Below are positions 56,979 to 64,000 of a stretch of DNA of 64,000 bases, one piece after another. Below the pieces are notes generated by a model that did no database searches, was not told where the DNA came from, and saw nothing but the letters and a program-made list of their open reading frames with translations. The stretch lies in assembly GCA_030770545.1 (NCBI GenBank), contig CM061105.1, positions 16,716,001-16,780,000 on the forward strand, written 5' to 3'. Source of the stretch: Macropodus opercularis. Lineage: Eukaryota > Chordata > Actinopteri > Anabantiformes > Osphronemidae. Positions within the stretch are counted from its first letter, which is position 1. Each line of letters starts with the position of its first letter. The position numbers were made by a program, and so were the translations under genes.

Positions 56979-59900
56979 TCATTTCTCCTGCAGCAGAGCC
57001 GGGATGTTGATGTTCCAGCCGATGGCCTGTCGGTCGAAGCCGCAGGTGAACAGGTTGCAGGAGGTGTTGTCTTCACACCAGGCGGAGCAGCACACCATGC
57101 GCCGGTGACCCTGACACACCAACGAGAACACGATTCACGTGAAGTCAGCAGGTCTAAAAGGTAACGGCTCAGACGTTGCTCCCTCTACATACTGCTCCTC
57201 CTTTCACTCACCTGCCTGTTGCTTCGTGGGAGTCGAGCCAGTCGCACCCCGGACATGTCGAACAGCCGGACCTGCCGATTGTCGTGAGGAAGAGCGATGA
57301 TTTTCTGGTTCACAGACACGCTGATCCTGAACAGGGCAACAGGAGTAAATAACACACAAGACAGACAAGCCAAACATTTGGACTCAAAAGACGTTTGAAC
57401 TGCGGGTTTAATAGATGCCTTATTAATGCTTTATAAACCCCAGGTATCGGCTGTCGTCCAAAGGTAATGAGGCAGCGAGAGGCGTCCTTGAGGGTTGTCT
57501 GTCCGTCTGCAGGTTAACCACTTACCTGTTGACAGCAGAGTCTGTGCGGATGGTTGCTATGGGCGACCTCATGTTCTTCAGGTCCCACACTTTGACGGTC
57601 CGATCGTCGCTCCCAGACACCACGTTGTCTCCCACCGTGAACACGGCAGACGTCACCGTGCTGCCAAACACCACAAAGCACTTTATTCACCTTCACTTAG
57701 GTTGTAGGAAATGTATGAGAGGTCTAACGTCTAATCTCTAAAGAGCAAACGCGTCAGACGGACTCGGTGTGTCCCTGGAACACGTTGACAGAGTGGATGG
57801 ACGGGTCTCTGAAGTCCCACAGTCTGAAGGTGGTGTCTCTGGAGGAGGTGACCACCAGGCGCTGGGTGGGGTGTGTGCAGCAGTGGGTCAGCTCCTGGTC
57901 ATGGCCTGAAAACACACACACAGAGCAGTAGTGGTGGGTTCGAGCCTGGGGGGGATTTTACTTCATCCCCCCAGAAAGACGCCTTTCACAATCACAGTGA
58001 CTTGCTCTGGTCACAGTTCAAGGCCTTCTGCTACCTTCTGCTACTTTCTACTCTGTTACCTACGTCTACGGTTAAATTATACACAGTCAACCTCCTACCA
58101 GTCAGCGAGTGGACCAGCTCTGATGTCTCCACCTCGTACAGGTTGGCAGCGCGATCCCAGGAGGCCGTCACTACCTGTTTGCCCCCCACCAGCCAGTCAG
58201 CAGCGATCACCACGCCCTGGTGGCTGCGCAGGGTCGTGGTGGCCGCACGGACAGAAGGACAGTCGTTGGGACCCTCAAGCTCTCCGTCAGCCTCGTCTTT
58301 GTCGGAGAAGTCCACGTCGTCTTCGCAGGCTGGCTGCTGCTGTCGTACGAGGGACGTAATGATGAATCACACAGCAACACGCAAGCAGCTTGAACCGGGG
58401 ATAGAACTTACACTGACGTCAGCAACAGGCTGGGGAGTCGGCAGCTGCACCATGTATCTCCAGATGTGAGCGGTCTGGTCTCCAGAGGCTGACGAGAAGA
58501 GAGACAGAGTCCAATCAGTCTGAACAGCGTTTACCTGAAGCACCTCTGTGCTTCGCCACCTCCTGACTGATTCATTTCTATTCTGGTCTGGATGGATTCA
58601 GTTGGGGATGTTTCAGTGTCCAGTACCTGTCAGAGCCATCTGTTCAGTGGGATGGAACTTGATGGAGTTGACTGTAGAGACAGAGACATTAGGATGTTAA
58701 CTGTCTAACTGCTGCCACTTTAGTGAACACACTGAATAATAAAGATACTTTTATAATATGAAACATTCTGAGTGAACACTTTTACCTGATCCCTGATGAC
58801 CTGTATATTTGAGGAGGCACTTTCCAGTCTCGATGCTCCACAGCATGGCCGTGTGGTCTGTTAGCAGAAGTTTTACAGCATGTTACCATTTTAATACGGA
58901 TCGGTGTGGCGGACAGAGGGTGGAACTCACATAACATCACAGGACAAATGAAGGCAGGCGACGCGTGACGCACCTGCAGACGCCGTGCCCAGCACCACCG
59001 GCTGGCTCCTGGTGGCGCTGAGGTCCCAGATGCCGTCTCTGTGGCCGACATACTCCCGGACCAGCTGACACACGGCTCTGGACGTGGTCGCTTTGAAACT
59101 GGACACAATCTGGTAGCGACACCAAACTCAAGTTACCACGGAACCAGGGAGAACCCAGCTGAGTTCCCAGCAGGGCTCCCACACAATCTGCATCACTTGT
59201 AGCCTGACTGGTTGCTGATCCGTGTGATGTGATTCTGCATTTCCACGCTTTCTTAAATGCCCTTATAAGCAATAATCTCCAATCAGTAGACACTATTTAA
59301 GCCTTGTTGAGGCAAATCTATGATTTTGAAATACGTGTCAATAAAACTCCATCACTTTAATGAAAGTAGAAACACTTAAAACTGTTCTTTGAGAATTTCC
59401 AAAACTCCTTTAAGGTCTGGAAATGATGCAGTTTTTATTAAATGTAATGTAAACTGTGTAGGAACCCTGGTGAGATGAGGAGGGACCAGGTCAGCAGAGC
59501 TGGGGACCACTGGGAGGCTGCTGAGCAGGGTCCATGTCGTTTGGCAGGAAGAAGAAGCTTGGGTTGACAGCAGCATTATTCATATCAGCTCTGGGTTTCA
59601 GGACGATTCAACACAAGCTGCTGCTGTTACGTGTTTTAAGCAGAGGTGGACTTTACACCAAGGGACAACCACCGACAGGCCAATCAACCCAGATCTGCTA
59701 TCAACACAGTGACTTCAGTACCAGGACTGACTGGTAACTGTCAAAGCAAAACTGAGTTAAACAAAAGGAGGCTCAAAATAATATGTTATGGTGGCGCAGA
59801 AGAAACTGGTCAGTAATCAGAATCAGCTGTTTGGTCAAAGTGTTTACATTAAAGATGGGGATGACACAAACTGGACTCTTGGTTCGTTTTGGCCACAGAC

Positions 59901-62900
59901 CACTGAACAAGTTCCAGCTGAAAGGAAGAGCACAGGACGGCATCACACATCTAGAAATGAACTCAGCAGGTTGTTCAAAATGTCATGAGAGAATCAGATA
60001 CTAGGTCAACGACATACAGAGCATCGGGGGAACCAGAGGCGTGGAACGGACCTTCATTCTGCTCCGAGCCTGGTTGTGTTAAGTTCAAGTTATTAGATGA
60101 TGAAAACAGGAGCAGCAGGGACGAGAGGCGTAAAGAAACATCAAGCGGCGCAAAAAAAGCTTTAATAATCTGGCTGAGCAGCGAATGTGAGGCAGCTACA
60201 GCTTCAGTGTGCAGTCTGCCAGAACCACGTCAGGACTCTACACCCACAGTCATACGTCACAGAGCCAGATTAGAAACGTGCTGTTGGACGCTGAGCGGTC
60301 TCTAATCATGTGTTGACATGAGGTGATGCGACCAGGCTGTGCTCTGCAGACCACACACTCCGGCTTGACTGAGCGCTGACCTACGGCAGGTGTGCTTCAG
60401 GTGAAGGATTCCTCCAGATGTGAATGCCAACAAGTCGCTAAATCAAATCTAATGAGGAGCAACTGAGGAAGCCTGTTAGTGAGATAATGAAGACTCGTTT
60501 TATCTCACACTGACACTCGGGGAAAAAAGCTCAGGCGCCTACATTTGAATGACCAGGTCTCTGGGGGAGGGAGTGTCGACCCCCCGGCTGGGCTGCTCAT
60601 GCATATGGGCACACAAGGGGGAGAAATCAACAAGTTACCCATGAGTCTCCACCCCACAACTCCCAGCCGGTTACGCTGAAGTTGCGGGATCCACCTACTC
60701 TGGCATGGCAAGAATTTGAACGCGGCTACGAGTAAAAGGGTGAAAAACACAGACGTTCTGCTCTTTAACATTCACAGGTCACATGATCGGACGCTGATAG
60801 AAATGATTCACAATTTTAAAGCTCATTCACCAAATCAGCATTTGTGAGCATATTAAGCCGACGACGCACACGTTCATGATGACGATGCTCCTGTTTGTAA
60901 AATGAGCTTCACGCGACCGCTTACCTTGCTTGTGGAAGCCTTGTAGGTCGTCTTTAGCTTCTGTGACAGCTGGCTGGTGCTGTGACTCGCTGTGAGGTCC
61001 ACGTCACATAGTGTGTGAGCCAAGATAACAGGTTAAACTAGAATCTATAACATTATATTAATTTGACACTTTCATATTGGTGAATGCAGACTCACCTTTG
61101 GTTTTGAGCGCTCCTTTGGCTAAATCCGCTCCCTCCAGAGTCTGTCCCTCAGCAGCCAAACGATCGTTCAGCGTTTCGATTTCTCTACGCACTGAGACAC
61201 CAACACGTGCTGCGTTAAAAGGCTGACAGCAACAATCCAGTCCTGGCGTCTACAGGCATAATGTGATGCACACAGCTGAATAAATACTTCCTGGTTTTCT
61301 GAGGACGTACATTCCAGGTTTTCGATGTAGAGGTTTTCAAACTCCCTCTCGATCTGACTGAACAGGTCCAGCAGATTGCTCCTCAGAGACAGAGGCAGCT
61401 TGGAGTCCTGCAGCCAGAGAAAAGGAGACTGAACAACCTGTAGACATACGGGATAGTCACAGAGGAGAGCTGTGTGGGGAGTTCAGTGTAGTAGACAGGG
61501 AGCGGAGCAAGTAACAGCATAGGTTCAGATATGGAGAACAGGAAACCAGCTGGAATGTAAGATCTACACTGAGTCCAGACAACACGACCTCATGACCCTT
61601 GAATGAAAAACAAACATGCACAAGAAAAGGTTGGGAACAACCCTGAGTACATGAGTGTGCGAAAGCACCAACAACCCCATCTCCAATCACGACAATCTTA
61701 TTAAACAATAAACCACGAGGAAGGAAATAGGAGAAAACAATCCAAAGGGAAGGATCAGTGGAAGACTCACAACATTACGCTACGTTTAGCACAGCGTCAC
61801 GGCTCATGAGGTTGAAAGACATGAGTCAGACACACACTACTTGGTTCTAGCAGTAACTCAGGCTTTGCACTCTGGCTTTGTCCAGTCGGTGAACGTGGGG
61901 CAGCTCTGCGTAAAGCTCTGCTGCTTGGGCTGAGTTGCTGCTGGCAGCTAAGGTTTATAAAGAAATCGTTCAAGTGTGCGGTTAGCATTCACACACACAT
62001 CAGAACCGGACAGGGGAGGAGGAGAGGCTGCGAACAACGGGGGGACGAAGCACAAACACAGGGAAGTGTGACGGTTTAGAATAAACGCCATGTACGTTTG
62101 AGCCTTTCCTGCCGCCCTCGCTAATAAAACTATAACTACGGATTATAACATGAGCAGCGTGTGGAGGCTGGGTAGCACTCCACCACATCATAATTATATC
62201 ATGGACGTTGACTTCATATTGTTTTGGTGTCATAGCATGGCCTTATTGTGTAAACGACGTCATCTCTGTCGTCAGTAATCAACTGGGAGTCGTAGCGTTT
62301 ACTGTCTCATCATCACAGTCTCGGTCGGTTCCTGGCTCTGGTTTATAACCAGCTACTTAATGTGGATGTAAAGTAAGGTTCACTCTTCCACTTACACACA
62401 GTCTAGCAAAACAACATCCTGGATCAGTGATTTGAGAGAAACCTCAATCAGAGCCACTACACAGCTCCTCATCTAAAAGCGAACCAGACCTACACCACTA
62501 CAGTACACAGACACCTGACACTTACCTCCATTCTCATGAAGGACTCCAGATGATCAGAAGACTGAGACCAAGAGAGACCACAGTGAAAAAACAAAGGTCA
62601 AGGAAGGGATTACGCCGCCTGCAACACCACAACAGCTCTGCTCCTTTCACTGGGGCTTATCTGCCCACAACCGTCTCTACCAGATCTCCACATAAAGACA
62701 CTCGCAGCTTTTCTGCAGCCCTGCAGCCCATTGAACCAGAGTTTAGACTTTGACATGGTTGTGTTTAATTCACATGGAACCTCTGCCAATACCGTTTACA
62801 CTGCACTCATGTGTGTCCCTCTGCTGTTACAATGAAACACCGTGATCCGGCGTCATGGTGGGGTTGGAGCTAAAAGACGTGGGCAGAGTAATGAAATTTC

Positions 62901-63343
62901 TGCCATGCAAGAAGGACGGGGAATCACGGATGTTTCCACCAAACGTGTCTGTGGAGGTGCACGCCAGGCTGAGCGCCGCCTACAGCAACGTGCAGAGGCT
63001 GAAGGCAAGCTTCCATGTAGTGTAGCAATCGTCCAGTATCTGTGGCATTAATGAGCAACAACAGGTGCATTAAAACCTAATTGGCTTAGGCTTAAAACCA
63101 GAGCTCACCAGTGCTGACAGCGGGACAACAGGCTGCCGCTGCCAGACACGCCACAGTACGACGCTTTCGTTGAGGCAGCTGGACACTGGCTGTGGTAAAA
63201 CTCACCTGTGCCTCTATCAGGTCCCTCTGCAGGCCAGAGCGATCCTGCTCCGTGCTGTTGGTCCTGCGGATGGACAAGCTGTGGGACTTCCTCTTCTGCT
63301 TGGCCTGGCGAGAGGCAGCGCTGCTCCCGCTCTCCACCGGCAT
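56979..63343 (-). CDS. wdr37: wdr37: WD40-repeat protein
   Basis: A WD40 protein; human WDR37 variants cause a neuro-ocular developmental syndrome, and it works with PACS1/PACS2. Thirteen coding exons on minus: 63206-63343, 61311-61407, 61096-61191, 60925-60989, 58974-59109, 58786-58857, 58627-58671, 58412-58488, 58099-58339, 57764-57905, 57526-57660, 57212-57326 and 56979-57110. Phases agree and give 496 residues (human 494). The N-terminus is KQKRKSHSLSIRRTNS, then a coiled coil (IEREFENLYIENLELRREIETL). WD repeats follow, with GHRDGIWDLS, DHTAMLWSIETGKCL, ASGDQTAHIWRY, ASWDRAANLYEVETSELVHSL, SRDTTFRLWDFRDPSIHSVNVF and SDDRTVKVWDL. The end is GWNINIPALLQEK. The tenth exon uses a weak donor (GTCCGT). 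It is convergent with adarb2, as in human 10p15. Confidence 0.96.
59110..60924 (-). other. wdr37 intron 4
   Basis: 1.8-kb intron. No nested gene recognised. GC-rich stretch at about 60545-60720 could be an old repeat but I cannot name it. Confidence 0.5.
62526..62561 (-). CDS. wdr37: Candidate 36-nt cassette exon of wdr37
   Basis: Between the first two wdr37 coding exons, the minus strand has a pyrimidine-rich acceptor ending CTCAG, 36 nt reading SSDHLESFMRME in the frame of the gene, and a strong donor GAG/GTAAGTG. Both neighbouring junctions are phase 0, so inclusion would add 12 residues without changing the frame. Whether it is transcribed is unknown. Confidence 0.5.
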
Positions 63344-63874
63344 CTCTCCGCTCTAAGCTGATGCAACCACAGTCTGAAAATACAAAATAGTACAAAGAGT
63401 CAGAAAACAAGTTCTGGTTCAAGTGCTCTGGAGGCATTCGAGTCTCTGCAGCTACACTCAGAACTTGGCAGTGGTTGTACTTGGCCGCCTCCATGTGCGA
63501 ATGAGTGAGGAGACAAAGTAAATGAGTGTGAAACAGAGCGTTGCTGCGCGTTGAGGCTCAACAGACCCTCAGCAGGTACCTTACGCTGCAACAAGTGAGA
63601 CAGAAACTGAGAAGTGTCCAACCATGGACGCATCCTTACTTCCTGCCGCTACAGCAGAGTTGAAAGAAGGAAAAGTATTAGAGGACAACAAAAATCACAC
63701 GTTTAAGAATCAAACTAATCTTACACAAAATCAGTTGAAATACATAGATGGTAACGTCAATTACAACTAATATATTATTGACCAAGCTCCAAAGTTTTTA
63801 AATTATATGAAAAGCTGGAAAACATATTTCCCAAATACCAACATTACAGTTGTGTTCTTAGTAATTGTCTGTTG
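63344..63874 (-). other. wdr37 5' untranslated and upstream region
   Basis: A TTTTCAG acceptor at 63374-63380 (minus) shows that the first coding exon begins at 63373, with at least one noncoding exon upstream. Its position is not clear from sequence. Confidence 0.45.
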
Positions 63875-64000
63875 ACCTGGAGGTTGACTCATAACATGTC
63901 ACCATTACATGGCTTCACCTGGAGGTTGACTCGTAACATGTCACCGTTACATGGCTACACCTGGAGGTTGACTCGTAACATGTCGACGTTACATGGCTAC
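63875..64000 (+). repeat. 42-bp minisatellite, three copies, cut by window end
   Basis: Three head-to-tail units of exactly 42 bp, each beginning ACCTGGAGGTTGACTC, fill the last 126 bases. The units differ at a few positions. The array probably continues beyond the window. Confidence 0.95.

Noticed and set aside
63875..64000. Possible CRISPR-like array
   Set aside because: Units are contiguous without spacers, in a vertebrate genome; it is a minisatellite.

Overview
This window is vertebrate nuclear DNA, almost certainly from a ray-finned (teleost, probably percomorph) fish. The genes have many exons with short GT/AG introns, the proteins align along their length with vertebrate families, and the sequence is rich in microsatellites, fish-type retroelement debris and finTRIM-like genes. 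No RNA genes or bacterial features were recognised. All gene names come from protein family recognition by eye; no database search was run.

Layout. (1) 1301-6035, minus: vcpip1, a deubiquitinase of the p97/VCP pathway, in three exons. (2) About 7.6-19.1 kb: a compact T-cell receptor gamma (TRG) locus of three V-J-C cassettes. Cassette A is on plus (two V, one J, one C). Cassettes B (one V, three J, one C) and C (one V, one J, one C) are on minus, so A and B meet C-to-C. Every V has a leader exon, an Ig V exon and a 3' recombination signal with a 22-bp (23-type) spacer; the J segments have 12-bp-spacer signals. The three constant regions differ strongly in the connecting peptide. (3) 19.6-20.6 kb: a long trinucleotide-type repeat and a decayed TRIM B30.2 relic. 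(4) 21.0-25.0 kb, plus: stard3nl (MENTHO), which also flanks the TRG locus in human. (5) About 26.25-26.93 kb: a short Penelope-like element fragment between inverted flanks. (6) 28356-37798, minus: slco5a1, an organic anion transporter family member, reconstructed in nine coding exons. (7) 39473-41190, minus: a TRIM (RING/B-box/coiled-coil/PRY-SPRY) gene with a disrupted SPRY and an ISRE just upstream. (8) 41.95-43.36 kb, minus: a 5'-truncated LINE. (9) 45256-54224, plus: adarb2 (ADAR3-like), ten coding exons, with a 660-bp pentanucleotide array in intron 1 and a 600-bp 15-mer minisatellite in intron 6. (10) 56979-63343, minus: wdr37, thirteen coding exons, convergent with adarb2 as in human. 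(11) 63875-64000: three copies of a 42-bp minisatellite running off the window.

How it fits together. The housekeeping neighbours (vcpip1, stard3nl) have compact promoters with ZNF143-like elements. Near-consensus CTCF motifs lie on both sides of the TRG cassettes and may separate this lymphocyte-specific locus from its broadly expressed neighbours. The TRG cassettes look like products of recent duplication plus inversion: leader and promoter sequences of the four V genes are nearly identical, while hinge and tail of the C genes have diverged. The most unusual observations are the Asp/Gln-rich repeat hinge of the cassette-B constant gene, the missing hinge exon and long tail of the cassette-C constant gene, a J with a mutated splice donor, a perfect 28-bp hairpin in a J-C intron, a shortened deaminase segment in adarb2, and a candidate 36-nt cassette exon in wdr37.
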